In this document: positions 15,230-27,286 of the stretch, piece by piece | Position numbering within the stretch: position 1 is the stretch's first letter | How the letters are laid out: every line of letters starts with the position of its first letter | Assembly (NCBI GenBank): GCA_028277185.1 | Contig: JANQGQ010000018.1 | Span: 1 to 64,000 of the forward strand | Source: Woeseiaceae bacterium | GTDB taxonomy: Bacteria > Pseudomonadota > Gammaproteobacteria > Steroidobacterales > Woeseiaceae | DNA: 64,000 bases | Direction: 5' to 3' | Made by a program: the position numbers and the translations under genes | The notes under the pieces: generated by a model | What the model saw: only the letters and a program-made list of their open reading frames with translations | The model's database searches: none | Told to the model about the DNA's origin: nothing

Positions 15230-17839
15230 TCAAGCCGGTTCCTGAAGCTGCGCGGCAACCCAGTTCGACACGGAGGCCAGCGCTTCGTCGAGCGCGGCCG
15301 GATCGCTGCCGCCCGCCTGCGCAAAGTCCGGGCGGCCGCCGCCCTTGCCGCCGACCTGCTCGGCGACCGGGCGAATCAGATCGCCGGCGCGAATCCGGTC
15401 GGTGTTGTTCTTCGTGACGCCCGCTGCGAGGCGAACCTTGCCATCCTCGACCGAGCCGACCACGACGACGCCGCTCACGAGCTTGTCCTTGAAGCGGTCC
15501 ACGGCGTCGCGGAGGGTTTTTGCGTCGGCGCCGTCCATGCGGGTCGTCAGCACCTTGAGCCCGCCGATCTCCACCGCGGACTCGGTCGCATCACCGCCGG
15601 CGCCTCCCGTCAACAGCGCCTGCCGAGCCGCCGCCAGTTCTTTCTCCAGTTCCTTGTTGCGCCGTAGCAGTTGCCCGACCTTGTCGGCAGCCTGATCCGC
15701 CGGGGCCTTGAGTACGGCCGCCACTTCCTCGAGTGCCGACTGCTTCCGCTTCATGAACTCCAGCGCGCCCTCGCCGGTCACCGCTTCGATGCGGCGCACG
15801 CCCGCGGCAACGCCGCCTTCGGACGTGATCTTGAACAGGCCGATGTCGCCGGTGCGCTCGACGTGCGTTCCGCCGCACAGCTCGACGGAAAAATCGCCGA
15901 AGCGGAGGACTCTCACCTCGTCGTCGTACTTCTCGCCGAACAAAGCGATCGCGCCCGAAGCGACTGCATCGTCGTACTTCATCAGGCGCGTCTCTCCGGG
16001 ACGGTTGGCGCGGATCTCGCGATTGACGAGCCGCTCGATCGCGTCGAGTTCCTCGGGGCTCACGGCCTCGTAGTGGGAGAAGTCGAAACGCAGGCGATCC
16101 TCGGCTACGAGCGAGCCCTTCTGTGTCACGTGCTCGCCCAGCACTTCCCGCAGCGCGGCGTGCATCAGATGCGTCGCGGAATGGTTCAGCCGGATCGCCT
16201 CGCGGCGCTCCGCGTCGACGATCGCGTCGAGCACATCGCCGACGAGGATCTCACCGCTCTCGACGAATCCGTAGTGCAGATTCGCACTGCCGCTCTTCTG
16301 TGTATCGGTAACGTTGACGAGCTTGCCGTCCGCCACGAGGATGCCCGTATCGCCGATCTGGCCGCCACTCTCGGCGTAGAACGGCGTCGATGACAGGACG
16401 ATCGCGCCTTCCTCACCGGCGGCAAGCCTGTCGACAATCGCGCCGTCGCGAAACAGCGCGGTTACCGTACCCTGCCCGTCCGTACCTTCGTAGCCGAGAA
16501 ACTTGCTTATCTCATAAGTCGTCGGCACGGCCTCGCCGACCGCGCCGAACTTGCTTGCGGCCCGCGCCCGGTCGCGCTGCGCTTCCATCGCCTGCTCGAA
16601 GGCGGCCTGATCGATATTTAATCCCCGCTCGCGCGCAATGTCCGCGGTCAGGTCGACGGGGAAGCCGTACGTATCGTACAGCCGGAAGACGACATCGCCG
16701 GCCAGGGTCGTGCCCTCCAGCTTCGCGATCGCCCCCTCGAGAATCTCCATGCCCTGGTGCAGCGTTTCCGCGAAGCGCCGCTCCTCTTTCTCAAGGACTT
16801 TTTCGACATGTCCGGCCGCGCTTGCAAGCTCGGGATAGGCCTCGCCCATCTCCGCGACGAGCGGCGCCACGAGCTTGTGAAAAAACAGTCCGTCGTAGCC
16901 GAGTTTCTTGCCATGCCGGATGGCCCGCCGTGCAATACGGCGCAGGACGTAACCCCGGCCTTCGTTGCCGGGCAGCACGCCGTCGACGATCAGGAACGCG
17001 CAGGCGCGGATGTGATCCGCGATCACGTTCAGGGAGCTCGAGCGCTCGTTGCCGACGCCGAGCGTTTCCGCGGCGGCGTCGATCAGTTTGCCGAACAGAT
17101 CGATCTCGTAGTTGCTGTGCACGCCCTGCATGACGGCGGCGATGCGCTCGAGGCCCATGCCGGTGTCGACCGACGGTTTCGGCAGCGGCGCCAACGCGCC
17201 GTCGGCCGAGCGGTCGTACTGCATGAACACGAGGTTCCAGATCTCGACGTAACGATCGCCGTCTTCATCGGGCGATCCGGGCGGACCGCCGGCAACGTCG
17301 GGGCCGTGATCGTAGAAGATCTCGCTGCACGGCCCGCAAGGCCCCGTGTCGCCCATCGCCCAGAAGTTGTCCTTGTCGCCGAGGCGCGAGAACCGCTCCG
17401 GATCCACGCGCATTTCGTCGAGCCAGATTTTCGCCGCCTCGTCGTCGTCCTCGTAGACGGTCACCCAGAGCTTCTCCGGCGGAATGCCCATGACCTCGGT
17501 CAGAAACTCCCACGCGTACCGGATCGCCTCACGCTTGAAGTAGTCGCCGAAGCTGAAGTTGCCCAGCATCTCGAAGAATGTGTGATGCCGCGCCGTGTAG
17601 CCGACGTTCTCGAGATCGTTGTGCTTGCCGCCGGCGCGCACGCAGCGTTGCGAGGTCGCGGCACGATCGTAGCTGCGCCGGTCCTCGCCCAGAAAGACGT
17701 CCTTGAACTGCACCATCCCGGCATTCGTAAACAGCAGCGTCGGATCGTTGCCCGGGACGAGCGGCGAGCTGGCGACGATCTCGTGCCCGCGTTCCCGGAA
17801 GAAGCCCAAGAAAGCCTCGCGTATCTGATTGCTGGTCAT
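15230..17839 (-). CDS. alaS: Alanine--tRNA ligase
   Basis: An 869-residue enzyme that charges tRNA-Ala in the cytoplasm. The N-terminal class II catalytic domain begins [20 protein letters not shown] and contains [15 protein letters not shown]. The editing domain has the [12 protein letters not shown] zinc motif and [13 protein letters not shown]. The C-terminal DHHA1/oligomerisation part is present. The open frame runs on upstream to 18304, but that part is a shadow of recX. The start [10 protein letters not shown] at 17839 fits the family; an ATG three codons earlier (17848) is equally possible. No strong ribosome-binding site was seen. Confidence 0.96.
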   Translation of the reverse strand: MTSNQIREAFLGFFRERGHEIVASSPLVPGNDPTLLFTNAGMVQFKDVFLGEDRRSYDRAATSQRCVRAGGKHNDLENVGYTARHHTFFEMLGNFSFGDYFKREAIRYAWEFLTEVMGIPPEKLWVTVYEDDDEAAKIWLDEMRVDPERFSRLGDKDNFWAMGDTGPCGPCSEIFYDHGPDVAGGPPGSPDEDGDRYVEIWNLVFMQYDRSADGALAPLPKPSVDTGMGLERIAAVMQGVHSNYEIDLFGKLIDAAAETLGVGNERSSSLNVIADHIRACAFLIVDGVLPGNEGRGYVLRRIARRAIRHGKKLGYDGLFFHKLVAPLVAEMGEAYPELASAAGHVEKVLEKEERRFAETLHQGMEILEGAIAKLEGTTLAGDVVFRLYDTYGFPVDLTADIARERGLNIDQAAFEQAMEAQRDRARAASKFGAVGEAVPTTYEISKFLGYEGTDGQGTVTALFRDGAIVDRLAAGEEGAIVLSSTPFYAESGGQIGDTGILVADGKLVNVTDTQKSGSANLHYGFVESGEILVGDVLDAIVDAERREAIRLNHSATHLMHAALREVLGEHVTQKGSLVAEDRLRFDFSHYEAVSPEELDAIERLVNREIRANRPGETRLMKYDDAVASGAIALFGEKYDDEVRVLRFGDFSVELCGGTHVERTGDIGLFKITSEGGVAAGVRRIEAVTGEGALEFMKRKQSALEEVAAVLKAPADQAADKVGQLLRRNKELEKELAAARQALLTGGAGGDATESAVEIGGLKVLTTRMDGADAKTLRDAVDRFKDKLVSGVVVVGSVEDGKVRLAAGVTKNNTDRIRAGDLIRPVAEQVGGKGGGRPDFAQAGGSDPAALDEALASVSNWVAAQLQEPA

Positions 17840-17975
17840 GCGTTTCATCTGAACGATCTGGGTGCCCGGCCGGGCAATTAAAGTCTCGAAGCGAGAGTGT
17901 ACGGGACTTGTGGGCGCGCAGACCATAGTACGGACGCTGCCGGGCGGCGCCCGTCGCGGACCGGCCCGACGGTTC

Positions 17976-18497
17976 CTACGGGTCGTCGGACGCGCCGTCG
18001 AATGCCGCCGCGATGTGCTCCGCCTCGAATCCCCGGTACTGCAGGAAGCGCATCTGCCGCGCCTTCTCCTTGAAATCCGCCGGCCGCCCGAGGCCGAACT
18101 TCTGCTCCCGAACCGAGCGCGCCAGCGTCTCCCAGTCCGTAGCTGCCGCCGCAAGCGCAGCGTCGACCGTGCCCGCGACGGCGCCACGCGCGCGAAGATC
18201 GGCCCGGATTCGGACCGGCCCTTTGCCCTGGCGTACTCGCGACTGGACGAAGGCCTCCACGTAGCGCTCGTCGCTCTGAAGACCATCGCGCGTGAGGCCG
18301 GCAATTGCCGCCTCGGCCGCGTCGCGGACGAATCCGGCCCTTTCGAGCTTTTGTCGGAGTTCGCCGGCCGAGTGCTCCCGCCGGGCCAGCAAATCCATCG
18401 CCTTTTTGCGCGCGGCCGACGGGTCCGCGTCCCGCGCTTCGTCCGCGGCCGCGTCCAGCTCGCGAATCTCGTCGTTCAGAGAGGTCGATGAACTCAC
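17976..18497 (-). CDS. recX: Regulatory protein RecX
   Basis: A 173-residue helical protein that binds RecA filaments and limits their growth and activity. The RecX repeats are visible: [20 protein letters not shown] near the N-terminus, then [29 protein letters not shown] (read as two helices) and [16 protein letters not shown] at the end. It follows recA by 64 bp on the same strand and is probably transcribed by read-through from the SOS-controlled recA promoter. Confidence 0.93.
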   Translation of the reverse strand: MSSSTSLNDEIRELDAAADEARDADPSAARKKAMDLLARREHSAGELRQKLERAGFVRDAAEAAIAGLTRDGLQSDERYVEAFVQSRVRQGKGPVRIRADLRARGAVAGTVDAALAAAATDWETLARSVREQKFGLGRPADFKEKARQMRFLQYRGFEAEHIAAAFDGASDDP

Positions 18498-18561
18498 GGC
18501 AGAACCTGGGGCCGGATCGATCGATCACCGATCGATCGCGGCCTTGTCCGGAGCGAGGAGA

Positions 18562-19596
18562 TCAGGCTTCGCTCGCGACGGCCTCGTCGTCATCGGCGGC
18601 GACCGTGTCGGGCAGTAACCGCGCACGAATCTTGTGCTCGATCTCAGCGGCAATGTCCGGATTGGTCTTCAGGAACTCGCGCACGTTTTCCTTGCCCTGA
18701 CCGATACGATCGTCGCCGTAGCTGTACCAGGACCCGGCCTTGTCGATCAGGCCGTGCTGGACGCCGATTTCGATGATCTCGCCCTCGCGCGAGATCCCTT
18801 CGCCGTAGAGAATCTCGAACTCCGCAAGCTTGAACGGCGGCGAGACCTTGTTCTTGACGACCTTGACGCGGGTCTGGTTGCCGATGACTTCGTCGGCCTT
18901 CTTGATGGCGCCGATCCGGCGGATGTCGAGCCGCACGGACGAGTAGAACTTGAGTGCGTTACCGCCGGTCGTGGTCTCGGGGCTACCGAACATGACGCCG
19001 ATCTTCATGCGGATCTGGTTGATGAAAATCACCATCGCGTTGGAGCGCTTGATGTTCCCGGTGAGCTTCCTGAGCGCCTGCGACATGAGCCGTGCCTGCA
19101 GGCCGACGTGCGAGTCGCCCATTTCGCCCTCGATCTCCGCCTTCGGCGTCAGCGCCGCGACCGAGTCGACGACGATCACGTCGACGGCGCCCGACCGCAC
19201 GAGCATATCCGTGATCTCGAGCGCCTGCTCGCCGGTATCGGGCTGCGAGACCAGGAGCTCGTCCACGTTGACCCCGAGCTTCTCGGCGTACTGCGGATCG
19301 AGCGCGTGCTCGGCGTCGACGAAAGCGGCCGTGCCGCCGATCTTCTGCGCTTCGGCGACGACCTGCAGGGTCAGCGTCGTCTTGCCGGACGATTCCGGCC
19401 CGTAGATCTCGACCACCCGGCCTTTCGGCAGGCCGCCGATGCCGAGCGCGACGTCGAGACCGATCGAGCCCGTCGACACGGCTTCGATGTCGCGGGCGGC
19501 GCTGCCGTCCCCGAGCCGCATGACCGAGCCTTTGCCGAACTGCTTTTCGATCTGTCCGAGGGCCTGAGAAAGAGCCTTTCTCCGATTGTCGTCCAT
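18562..19596 (-). CDS. recA: Recombinase RecA
   Basis: A DNA-dependent ATPase for homologous recombination and LexA cleavage. Walker [10 protein letters not shown] and the DNA-binding loops are intact. From the start used here it has 344 residues ([19 protein letters not shown]), close to the family length. A second in-frame start at 19644 would add 16 residues that repeat the true N-terminus ([11 protein letters not shown]), because a 48-bp segment including the start codon is tandemly duplicated. Either start could be used, and both have the same upstream context. A LexA-type box lies upstream at 19668. Confidence 0.96.
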   Translation of the reverse strand: MDDNRRKALSQALGQIEKQFGKGSVMRLGDGSAARDIEAVSTGSIGLDVALGIGGLPKGRVVEIYGPESSGKTTLTLQVVAEAQKIGGTAAFVDAEHALDPQYAEKLGVNVDELLVSQPDTGEQALEITDMLVRSGAVDVIVVDSVAALTPKAEIEGEMGDSHVGLQARLMSQALRKLTGNIKRSNAMVIFINQIRMKIGVMFGSPETTTGGNALKFYSSVRLDIRRIGAIKKADEVIGNQTRVKVVKNKVSPPFKLAEFEILYGEGISREGEIIEIGVQHGLIDKAGSWYSYGDDRIGQGKENVREFLKTNPDIAAEIEHKIRARLLPDTVAADDDEAVASEA

Positions 19597-19658
19597 GGTT
19601 GTTTTGCTACCCTGAGAAAGGGCCTTTTTCCGATTGTCGTCCATGGTTGTTCTGCTAC
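19563..19658. repeat. Tandem 48-bp duplication spanning the recA start codon
   Basis: Units 19563-19610 and 19611-19658 are identical at 45 of 48 positions. Each contains the start codon, the first 11 codons and the upstream leader. The unit is a multiple of three, so both starts are in frame. Confidence 0.95.
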
Positions 19659-19667
19659 CCGCGTCGT

Positions 19668-19687
19668 TACTGTGAATTTAACCAGTA
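19668..19687 (-). promoter_or_regulatory. SOS box (LexA-binding site) of recA
   Basis: TACTGTGAATTTAACCAGTA matches the gammaproteobacterial LexA consensus (TACTGT-N8-ACAGTA) except at one core base. It lies 24 bp upstream of the outer start, next to a plausible promoter with TTGTAA and AGAATA boxes further upstream. Confidence 0.75.
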
Positions 19688-19746
19688 TTCTGCCATAAAG
19701 CCCCGTCCTTACAAGCCCTTGCGAGCACCGAAAACGGGGCAGAAAC

Positions 19747-20274
19747 TCAAGAATTGGGTGAAAGCGACTGTTTTACCGGCATATACCGCACTTCACCGCG
19801 CTTGCGCACCGACTCCATGAGCTCATAGCCCGACCAGTCGACGGTCAGCGGCTGCGCGAGGCGCTCCGCCGTGAAGCTCCGCGCGTTCCGGACGACCGTC
19901 ATGTGCGGCCGGTAGGCGCGGTCCTCGGGGATAATGCCGACGTCGAGCAGCGTCGCGTTGAGCCGTTCGACCAGCTCGCTGAGCTCCGCGGGCACGGCGG
20001 CCGGAACGAGACAGGCGATCCGGGGCCGCGCCCAGTACTCGAAGCGGTCGAAGCGCAGCCGGAACGGCTCTACGGCGATGCCCGCGGCCCGCTCCAACAG
20101 CGTCGGCACGAGCGCCGGCGAACAGCTCCCGAGGAACGCCAGCGTCACATGCCAGTTGCCCCGAAACTCCATTTTCCCCTCGACGTTCTTGGCGTGCGCC
20201 GTGATCACGTCGCGCATGCGCTCGCGCTGCCGCGGGTCGGGCCAGAGCGCGAAAAAAAGCCGCTTATCGCTCAT
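19747..20274 (-). CDS. thpR: RNA 2',3'-cyclic phosphodiesterase
   Basis: A 175-residue member of the 2H phosphoesterase family (LigT/ThpR), which opens 2',3'-cyclic RNA ends. The two catalytic HxTx motifs are visible as HVTLAFLG (about residue 43) and HMTVVR (about residue 124). The N-terminus RLFFALWPDP is typical. It sits between recA and pncC, a common neighbourhood. Length matches E. coli ThpR. Confidence 0.92.
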   Translation of the reverse strand: MSDKRLFFALWPDPRQRERMRDVITAHAKNVEGKMEFRGNWHVTLAFLGSCSPALVPTLLERAAGIAVEPFRLRFDRFEYWARPRIACLVPAAVPAELSELVERLNATLLDVGIIPEDRAYRPHMTVVRNARSFTAERLAQPLTVDWSGYELMESVRKRGEVRYMPVKQSLSPNS

Positions 20275-20283
20275 TCTTATCGT

Positions 20284-20778
20284 TCACTCGCTTACCCGGG
20301 CGATGAGGCCGGACAGCGCCTTGACTACAGTCTGCCGCCGTACCGCCTCACGATCGCCGTCGAAGCGTTCCTGCAAGGTCTCGGTGCGCGGTCCCTCCTC
20401 GCTCATGCGGCTCCATGCTAACCAGACCGTGCCTACGGGCTTCTCTTCGGACCCACCGGTCGGGCCCGCAACGCCGCTGACCGCGACGGCGAGATCGGCT
20501 CCACTGATCCGGATCGCGCCGCCGGCCATCGAGCGCACGACGGCCTCGCTGACCGCGCCGTGCTCGGCCAGGACCGTACGCGGCACGTTCAGAAGCCGCA
20601 TCTTCGCGTCGTTCGAGTAGCTCACGAGCCCGTAGCCGAAACAGGCGGAGCTGCCGCTCACCGACGTCACGGCCTGAGCGATCCAGCCGCCCGTGCAGGA
20701 CTCGGCGGTCGCCAGCGTCAGGCGCCGCGCCTTGAGCTCCGTCACGAGCCGGGTCGCCAGGGTGTCGATCTCACTCAT
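20284..20778 (-). CDS. pncC: CinA C-terminal type nicotinamide-nucleotide amidohydrolase
   Basis: A 164-residue enzyme that deamidates NMN to nicotinate mononucleotide in pyridine-nucleotide recycling. It consists only of the CinA C-terminal domain: [20 protein letters not shown], then the [13 protein letters not shown] segment and [21 protein letters not shown]. It overlaps the start of the thpR-side intergenic region by none but overlaps the upstream glycosyltransferase by 8 bp, so the two are coupled. It precedes thpR by 9 bp, giving a glycosyltransferase-pncC-thpR operon. Confidence 0.94.
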   Translation of the reverse strand: MSEIDTLATRLVTELKARRLTLATAESCTGGWIAQAVTSVSGSSACFGYGLVSYSNDAKMRLLNVPRTVLAEHGAVSEAVVRSMAGGAIRISGADLAVAVSGVAGPTGGSEEKPVGTVWLAWSRMSEEGPRTETLQERFDGDREAVRRQTVVKALSGLIARVSE

Positions 20779-21856
20779 TCAATACCGCTTCGTAAACCTC
20801 TATGTGCCGCTCGACCATGGCGTCGACCGAAAACCCGGCCTGCATCCGGTCCTTGCCGGCGCGGCCGAAGCGCGCGCGCCGGCCGTCGTCCAGCATCAGG
20901 GCAGCGATGGCCGCCGTCAACGCGGCCACGTCGCCCGGCGGCACCAGTATGCCTGTTTCGCCGTCCACGACGGATTCCGCGAGACCGCCGGCGCGAAACC
21001 CGACGACCGGCACGGCAGCGGCGGCGGCCTTCAGCGTGACGATACCGAGCCCTTCCGAGAGCGCGGGGTGCACGAACAGGTCGAAGCAACCGAGCAGGCT
21101 GTCGAGGTCCTCCCGATACCCCGCGAACTGCACGATGTCCTCCAGTCCGAGCGCAGCCGCCTGCTCCCTTAGCTCCGCGTCGAGTTCGCCCTCGCCGAAC
21201 ACGACGACGCGAAACGCCCCCTGGGTGCTCCTGAGCGCCGCCGCGGCTTCGAGCAGATAGCGGTGACCCTTGCGGGCGATCAGCTGACCCGCCGCGGCAA
21301 TCGCAAACTCCTGAGGCTGAATGCCGAATGCGGCGTCGAGCTCCTGGCGCGCGTAGTGCCGGTCGAACGGCAGAGCGTCGACCGCGGAGCGGATCACGAC
21401 GATCCTGTCGTCTTCGACGCCGGCCTCGCGCAGTGCGACCGCTACCGCCTCGGAAATCGCGATCACGCGTTTGAACGGGCGGTAACGGATCGCCGCAAGC
21501 ACGCGCATCTCGGTGTTGTCGACGCGCCGCGACACGACGGCCGGCACGTCGGCGAAGGACGCGGCGAGACCGCCGAGCACGTCGGCGCCGCGGCGACTGT
21601 GGCAGTGCACGATGTCGGGCTTCGAGTCCTTGATGAACTGGGTCAGCCGGTAGGCGAAGGGCAGGTCGATGTCCCCCGCGCAGAACAGCGTTCTGACCGG
21701 GATGCCGTGCTGTCGGGCCGCGTTGTCGGCCCCCGACCCGGGTGGACACACCAGCGTGCAGGCGTGGCCGCGGTCGATCAGCCCGCGCAGCAGATACACG
21801 ACCTGCTGCGGGCCGCCAAGAAGTTGGCGCCCGGTTTCGACATGCAGTATTTTCAT
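20771..21856 (-). CDS. Glycosyltransferase family 4 protein
   Basis: A 361-residue GT-B fold sugar transferase. The N-terminal half starts [26 protein letters not shown] and the C-terminal nucleotide-sugar domain has [21 protein letters not shown] (split here as [14 protein letters not shown] and RYLLEA) and the [16 protein letters not shown] segment. The usual E-x7-E pair is altered: the second Glu is replaced by Lys. The family builds lipopolysaccharide or exopolysaccharide, but no other polysaccharide genes are nearby, so the acceptor is unknown. It is divergent from mutS and overlaps pncC. Confidence 0.88.
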   Translation of the reverse strand: MKILHVETGRQLLGGPQQVVYLLRGLIDRGHACTLVCPPGSGADNAARQHGIPVRTLFCAGDIDLPFAYRLTQFIKDSKPDIVHCHSRRGADVLGGLAASFADVPAVVSRRVDNTEMRVLAAIRYRPFKRVIAISEAVAVALREAGVEDDRIVVIRSAVDALPFDRHYARQELDAAFGIQPQEFAIAAAGQLIARKGHRYLLEAAAALRSTQGAFRVVVFGEGELDAELREQAAALGLEDIVQFAGYREDLDSLLGCFDLFVHPALSEGLGIVTLKAAAAAVPVVGFRAGGLAESVVDGETGILVPPGDVAALTAAIAALMLDDGRRARFGRAGKDRMQAGFSVDAMVERHIEVYEAVLNE

Positions 21857-21930
21857 CCGACCGTAAGCCGACCGCCCTCTTCCCGCGACGCCGCCGCCGC
21901 GGCGTCATAATAGCCTGAAATCAGACCCAC

Positions 21931-24519
21931 ATGAGCGCCAAAGTTTCGCCCGCCCATACCCCGATGATGCGCCAGTATCTGGCGATCAAAGCCGACTATC
22001 CGGACATGCTGTTGTTCTATCGGATGGGCGACTTCTACGAGCTGTTCTACGCCGATGCGGAGCGGGCCGCGAAACTGCTCGACATCACGCTGACCGCACG
22101 CGGCAAGTCGGCCGGCAATCCGATCCCGATGGCCGGCGTGCCCTATCACGCGGTCGAAGGCTACCTCAGGAAACTCGTCGACCACGGCGAGTCGGTCGCG
22201 ATCTGCGAGCAGGTCGGCGATCCCGCGACGAGCAAAGGCCCCGTCGAGCGCAAGGTGACGCGCGTCGTGACCCCGGGAACGCTGACCGACGAGGCATTGC
22301 TGTCCGAGCATCGGGACAATCTGGTTGCCGCGATTCACGCGGACGGGACGGCGGTCGGTCTTGCCTGGCTGGACCTGTCGGGCGGTCGCTTCCACGTCAC
22401 GGAGGTCGCCGACCTCGCGGCGGCCGCGGCCGAACTGGAACGTCTGGGACCGGCGGAACTCGTGATCGACGAAGAGGGGCCGCACCCGGCGCTGGCGAGC
22501 GATCGCTATCGCCTTTGCAAGCGGCCGCCCTGGCACTTCGATTTCGACAGCGCCACCCGCCTCTTGTGCGCTCAGTTCGGCACCCGCGACCTCAAGGGTT
22601 TCGAGTGCGACGGCTTCCCGCGGGCCGTCGTGGCCGCCGGCGCGCTCCTGTCCTACGTCACCGATACACAGAAGACCGAGCTGCCGCACATCGACCGGCT
22701 GTCGGTCGAGCGGCATGACGACGCCCTGCTCATGGACGGACCGACGCGTCGCAACCTCGAGATCGACAGCTCGCTGGGCGGCAACGACGCGCACACGCTG
22801 GCCGGCGTCTTCGACCGCTGCCAGAGTGCCATGGGCAGTCGTCTCCTGCGGCGCTGGCTCAGACGTCCGCTCAGGCGCCACGACCTGCTCGCGCGCCGCT
22901 ATCAGGCCATTGAGAGCTTCATTTCCGGGGCGGCAATCGACACGAGCGGCGATGCGATCAAAGGTGTCGGCGACGTCGAGCGCATCCTCGCCCGCGTCGC
23001 GCTCCGCAGCGCGCGGCCCCGCGACCTCAGGCAGCTTGCCGCGGCGCTCGGGCGTCTGCCCGCGCTCAAAGCACAGCTCGGCAAGCTGGACTCACCGCTG
23101 CTTGCCGAACTGGATGAGGCCATCGACAAACACCGCGACGAGTGCCGGTTGCTCGAGCGCGCGCTCGTCGACAACCCGCCGATGCTGATCCGCGACGGCG
23201 GCGTCATCGCCGACGGCTTCGACGACGCACTGGACGAACTCAGGGCGATTGCCGACAACGCCGATCAGTACCTGCTCGACCTCGAGCAGCGCGAGAAGGA
23301 GCGCACCGGCATCCCGACGCTCAAGCTCGGCTACAACCGGGTGCATGGCTACTACATCGAGATCAGCAAGGCGCAGGCCGCGAAAGCGCCCGACGACTAC
23401 GTGCGCCGGCAGACGCTCAAGGGCGCGGAGCGCTATATCACGCCCGAGCTCAAGACCTTCGAAGACAAGGTGTTGTCGGCGCGCGAACGCGCGCTTGCAA
23501 GAGAGAAGGCGCTCTACGACGGCCTGATCGACAGCCTCCATGAGACGCTCGGCGCGCTGCGCCGTTCGGCCGACGCGGTTGCAACGGTCGACGTGCTGGT
23601 CTGTCTTGCCGAACGCGCGGTGGCGCTCGGGCTGGCGAAACCGCAGCTCACCGAGCGCAACGTAATCGACGTCGCCGGCGGCCGCCACCCGGTCGTCGAA
23701 GCCGTCATCGACGGCCCCTTCATCGCCAACGACGTCTCGCTGAACGACGCCCGCAAGCTGCTCGTGATCACGGGACCGAACATGGGCGGCAAGTCCACGT
23801 TCATGCGGCAGACAGCGCTGATCGTCATTCTCGCGCACATCGGCAGCTACGTGCCCGCCGAATCGCTGACGCTCGGGCCGGTCGACCGCATCTTCACCCG
23901 CATCGGCGCGTCGGACGACCTGGCCGGCGGCCGCTCGACCTTCATGGTGGAGATGACCGAGACCGCGACGATCCTCAACAACGCGACTGAAAAGAGCCTC
24001 GTTCTCATGGACGAGATCGGCCGCGGTACGAGCACGTTCGACGGCCTGTCGCTGGCCTGGGCCGCCGCCGTGCACATGGGCGAGCAGATTCGCGCCTACA
24101 CGCTGTTCGCGACGCACTATTTCGAGCTGACCGCATTGGCCGGCGAACTGCGGGCCGCGGCGAACGTGCACCTCGACGCCACGGAGCACAAGGGCGAGCT
24201 GGTGTTCCTGCACGCCGTCCGCGAGGGGCCCGCGAATCAGAGCTACGGTCTGCAGGTCGCCGCGCTGGCGGGCGTCCCCCGTTCGGTCATCAGCCGCGCC
24301 CGGCACGTCCTGAGAGCGCTCGAAGCCCAGCAGACTTCCAGCCGGGAGACGCCCCAGGGCCAGCTCGCGCTCGACGTGCCGGCCGACGCCGCCGAACCCG
24401 AGCCGCGCAGCCCTGTTGTCGAAGCACTGGCCGCCATCGATCCCGACAGCCTCTCGCCGCGCGAAGCCCTGGAGGCGCTTTACGACCTGAAATCGCTCGA
24501 AGACCAGGACACGTCATGA
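21931..24519 (+). CDS. mutS: DNA mismatch repair protein MutS
   Basis: An 862-residue mismatch sensor. The N-terminal mismatch-binding domain has the FYE motif in [14 protein letters not shown]. The C-terminal ATPase has Walker [10 protein letters not shown], Walker [15 protein letters not shown] and the [14 protein letters not shown] switch ([12 protein letters not shown]). The C-terminal tail after about residue 800 fits the beta-clamp/tetramer region. A CATAAT -10-like box lies about 20 bp before the ATG. Its stop overlaps the next start as ATGA. Confidence 0.97.
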   Translation: MSAKVSPAHTPMMRQYLAIKADYPDMLLFYRMGDFYELFYADAERAAKLLDITLTARGKSAGNPIPMAGVPYHAVEGYLRKLVDHGESVAICEQVGDPATSKGPVERKVTRVVTPGTLTDEALLSEHRDNLVAAIHADGTAVGLAWLDLSGGRFHVTEVADLAAAAAELERLGPAELVIDEEGPHPALASDRYRLCKRPPWHFDFDSATRLLCAQFGTRDLKGFECDGFPRAVVAAGALLSYVTDTQKTELPHIDRLSVERHDDALLMDGPTRRNLEIDSSLGGNDAHTLAGVFDRCQSAMGSRLLRRWLRRPLRRHDLLARRYQAIESFISGAAIDTSGDAIKGVGDVERILARVALRSARPRDLRQLAAALGRLPALKAQLGKLDSPLLAELDEAIDKHRDECRLLERALVDNPPMLIRDGGVIADGFDDALDELRAIADNADQYLLDLEQREKERTGIPTLKLGYNRVHGYYIEISKAQAAKAPDDYVRRQTLKGAERYITPELKTFEDKVLSARERALAREKALYDGLIDSLHETLGALRRSADAVATVDVLVCLAERAVALGLAKPQLTERNVIDVAGGRHPVVEAVIDGPFIANDVSLNDARKLLVITGPNMGGKSTFMRQTALIVILAHIGSYVPAESLTLGPVDRIFTRIGASDDLAGGRSTFMVEMTETATILNNATEKSLVLMDEIGRGTSTFDGLSLAWAAAVHMGEQIRAYTLFATHYFELTALAGELRAAANVHLDATEHKGELVFLHAVREGPANQSYGLQVAALAGVPRSVISRARHVLRALEAQQTSSRETPQGQLALDVPADAAEPEPRSPVVEALAAIDPDSLSPREALEALYDLKSLEDQDTS

Positions 24520-25862
24520 TCCGGAACCTCGCTTTCGTCTGTCTCGTTACTGTTCTCGCCGGCTGCGGCCGCCCCGATGGCGAAGCGGCACCGCCACCGC
24601 CCCCTCCCGCCATCAGCATCGACGACCTGGCCGCCGAATACCTCTACCTGGAACTCGCCATGGGCGAGATCGACAAGGCGCACGTCGATGCTTATTTCGG
24701 ACCGGCATCCGTTCGCGAGAAGGCGCGAGAGGATGCGCCCGATCTCGCAGCCATCCGCGCCGCCGCCACGTCGCTCAGGGAAGAACTCGAAAGCCGTCTC
24801 GCGGCAGCGCAGGCACTGCAACGGCAACCCGGCGACTACGGCAGCTTGACGGACGGCACTTTCACCGCCCGGCTGCGTGGACTCATCGCGAGATTGCGCG
24901 CGCTCGACGTGCGCATCGCCATCAATCTCGGCGAGGCCCCGGCGTTCGACGACGAATCTAAGGCCTTGTTCATGGCCGCGGCGCCGGACTACGACGCGGC
25001 GCACTTCGAGGAGATCCTGGGCAGGATCGATGCACTGCTTCCCGGGGACGCGGACTTGAGCGTGCGCGTCAACGCGTTTCGCGAGCAGTTCGTGATCCCC
25101 GTGGACAGGCTGCCGGCGGTCTTCGACGAAGCGATGGCGGAGTGCCGGCGGCGCACGCTCGAGCACATCGAGCTGCCCGCGAACGAGTCGTTCACGATCG
25201 AGTACGTGACCGACAAACCCTGGTCCGGCTACAACTGGTACCAGGGCGGGTCGAAGAGCCTGATCCAGATCAACACCGAGTTGCCCATCTTCATCGAGCG
25301 GGCCGTCGACCTCGGCTGCCACGAAGGTTACCCGGGTCACCATACCTACAACGCGCTGCTCGAGAAAAACCTCGTCAACGAGGCCGGCTGGAGCGAGTTC
25401 TCGCTGTACCCGCTGTTCAGCCCGATGTCGCTGATCGCCGAGGGCACCGCCAACTACGGTATCGAGCTGGCGTTCCCGGGCGATGAGCGACTCGAGTACG
25501 AAACCGAGGTGCTGTTTCCGCTGGCGGGACTCGACGCGAAGCTGGCCGATACCTACTACGAACTGCTGGGTCTGCTCGCCGAGCTGAACTACGCCGGCAA
25601 CGAGGCCGCGCGCGATTACCTGAACGGCGACATCGACGCGGACGCGGCCGCCGACTGGCTGGTGCGCTACGCGCTCAACTCACCGGAACGGGCGGCCCAG
25701 CGCGTACGCTTTGTCGATGCCTACCGCAGCTACGTGATCAACTACAACCTTGGCAAGGACATGGTCGCCGACTACATCGAACGCGGCGATGCCGACCACG
25801 CCGAGCGCTGGGCACGTTTCGAGGCGATGCTGTCGAGCCCTATCCTGCCGGACGCGCTGTAG
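24516..25862 (+). CDS. DUF885 family lipoprotein, predicted metallopeptidase
   Basis: A 448-residue lipoprotein (lipobox LAGC near residue 17, followed by a run of six prolines). The DUF885 family shares a gluzincin-like zinc motif, here HEGYPGHH near residue 270, with a downstream glutamate in [12 protein letters not shown]. The region between is helical and the length is shorter than typical 550-600-residue members. It is translationally coupled to mutS (ATGA overlap), though a functional link is not expected. It probably acts in the periplasm on peptides; the substrate is unknown. Confidence 0.82.
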   Translation: MIRNLAFVCLVTVLAGCGRPDGEAAPPPPPPAISIDDLAAEYLYLELAMGEIDKAHVDAYFGPASVREKAREDAPDLAAIRAAATSLREELESRLAAAQALQRQPGDYGSLTDGTFTARLRGLIARLRALDVRIAINLGEAPAFDDESKALFMAAAPDYDAAHFEEILGRIDALLPGDADLSVRVNAFREQFVIPVDRLPAVFDEAMAECRRRTLEHIELPANESFTIEYVTDKPWSGYNWYQGGSKSLIQINTELPIFIERAVDLGCHEGYPGHHTYNALLEKNLVNEAGWSEFSLYPLFSPMSLIAEGTANYGIELAFPGDERLEYETEVLFPLAGLDAKLADTYYELLGLLAELNYAGNEAARDYLNGDIDADAAADWLVRYALNSPERAAQRVRFVDAYRSYVINYNLGKDMVADYIERGDADHAERWARFEAMLSSPILPDAL

Positions 25863-26065
25863 GCCTTCTCTTCGTAGTGGTAGACTCCGCGGCATGCAGT
25901 CCCTCGTCACCAACGCAACGAGACTTCCCGCGCACGTCGTTGTCGGCAAACCGGCGGCGAAGCCTATTCTGACGAGGCACTGAACCCTTTTGACTCTCGG
26001 TTGCCTTGGCGGGCTCCGGGAGTGACCGATCGAGTTCCGCCAGACAAGGCCAGGAACCCGATCGC

Positions 26066-27286
26066 ATGACCTCATCGAAACAAACCTCAAGCTCGAACGA
26101 TTCGACGCTTCCGCTCGTCCTGATCGTCGTCGGAACGGTGGCCGGCCTCTCGGCGACCGATCTGGTCCTGCCCGCCATACCGATTCTCCCGAGCGTCGTC
26201 ACCGGGACCGCCGAATCGGCGCAATGGGTTCTGGCCGGGTTCGCGCTGGGAACCGGCGTCGGCCTGCTCGTCTTCGGGGAACTGGGCAGCCGCTACCGCA
26301 TCGTGGATCTTCTGATCGCTTCCTTGCTGGCGTTCGCCGTGCTGTCGCTGGCGGCAACGCAGGTCGGCTCGCTCGTCGAGCTTTCCGCTGTGAGGTTTTT
26401 CCAGGGTATCGCTGCGTCGGCGCCCGCCGTATACGCACCCGTCATGGTCAAAATCCTGTACGACGGTCCGCGGGCGATCGCCATGCTCGGGCGGATCGGC
26501 AGCATCGAATCCATTGCACCGGCGATCGCGCCGATCGCCGGCGTGGCGCTGCTCAGCGTCTGGGGATGGAAGGCGTCTTTCTACGCGCTTGCCGCGGTTG
26601 CGACTTCACTGGCCCTGGCATGGCTCGCACGCCCCGATTTCCGCAGACGCTTCGGCCGGCTCGAGTCCAGCGCGGACGGCTACATCGAACTCTTGCGGAA
26701 CCGCCTCTTCCTTCGCTATGCGCTGAGTCAGGCGTGTACGCTGGGCGGTCTTCTGATCATCGTCTTCTCGGCGCCGAAGGTCATCGTTTCAGGCCTCGGC
26801 GGGAGCTTGTCCGACTTCATCGTAATGCAGGTGCTCGGTATCTCGTTCTTCGTGATCGCCGCCAACATGCCGGGCGTATTCACGCGCTGGTGGGGAGACG
26901 AGCGGACGATCCTCTACGGGTCCGCGCTTTCGGCCCTGGGATGCATCGGCATTCTCACCATGGCGAGTCTGAGCGTGGAGGCCATACCGTTGCTCTGGTT
27001 TCTCTTCGTACTCGTGAACCTCGGCCTCGGAATTCGGGGCCCGGCGGGCTTCTACAAAGCGCTCCTCGCTTCCGGAGAGAACGACTCGCGGGGCTCGGCG
27101 CTGGTCATACTGCTCATCATGCTCATCGCGGGCGGCGGCACGGCCGCGGTAGCTCCGCGTATCGAGGACGGTTTGCTCCCACTGGCAACAGTCGCCGCCC
27201 TTGTTTCCGCGGCATCGGTAGCGATACTCACACTTATGCGGAGGGACCGCGCGAAACTCGTCGATCGCGATACTATTCGGCGATGA
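26066..27286 (+). CDS. MFS transporter, Bcr/CflA-like
   Basis: A 406-residue polytopic membrane protein with about 12 hydrophobic segments. It starts after a short polar Ser/Thr-rich N-terminus. The first segments ([17 protein letters not shown] and the following [14 protein letters not shown]) resemble the drug-resistance Bcr/CflA branch of the major facilitator superfamily. The ATG at 26066 has AGGAA upstream; a TTG at 26006 is unlikely. It overlaps the macrodomain gene as ATGA. The 203 bp before it contain only a 29-codon ORF (25894-25983) with no recognisable product. Confidence 0.85.
   Translation: MTSSKQTSSSNDSTLPLVLIVVGTVAGLSATDLVLPAIPILPSVVTGTAESAQWVLAGFALGTGVGLLVFGELGSRYRIVDLLIASLLAFAVLSLAATQVGSLVELSAVRFFQGIAASAPAVYAPVMVKILYDGPRAIAMLGRIGSIESIAPAIAPIAGVALLSVWGWKASFYALAAVATSLALAWLARPDFRRRFGRLESSADGYIELLRNRLFLRYALSQACTLGGLLIIVFSAPKVIVSGLGGSLSDFIVMQVLGISFFVIAANMPGVFTRWWGDERTILYGSALSALGCIGILTMASLSVEAIPLLWFLFVLVNLGLGIRGPAGFYKALLASGENDSRGSALVILLIMLIAGGGTAAVAPRIEDGLLPLATVAALVSAASVAILTLMRRDRAKLVDRDTIRR

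Noticed and set aside
17849..18304. N-terminal extension of alaS
   Set aside because: The extra residues are the recX region read in another frame, and the family starts at IREAFLGFF.
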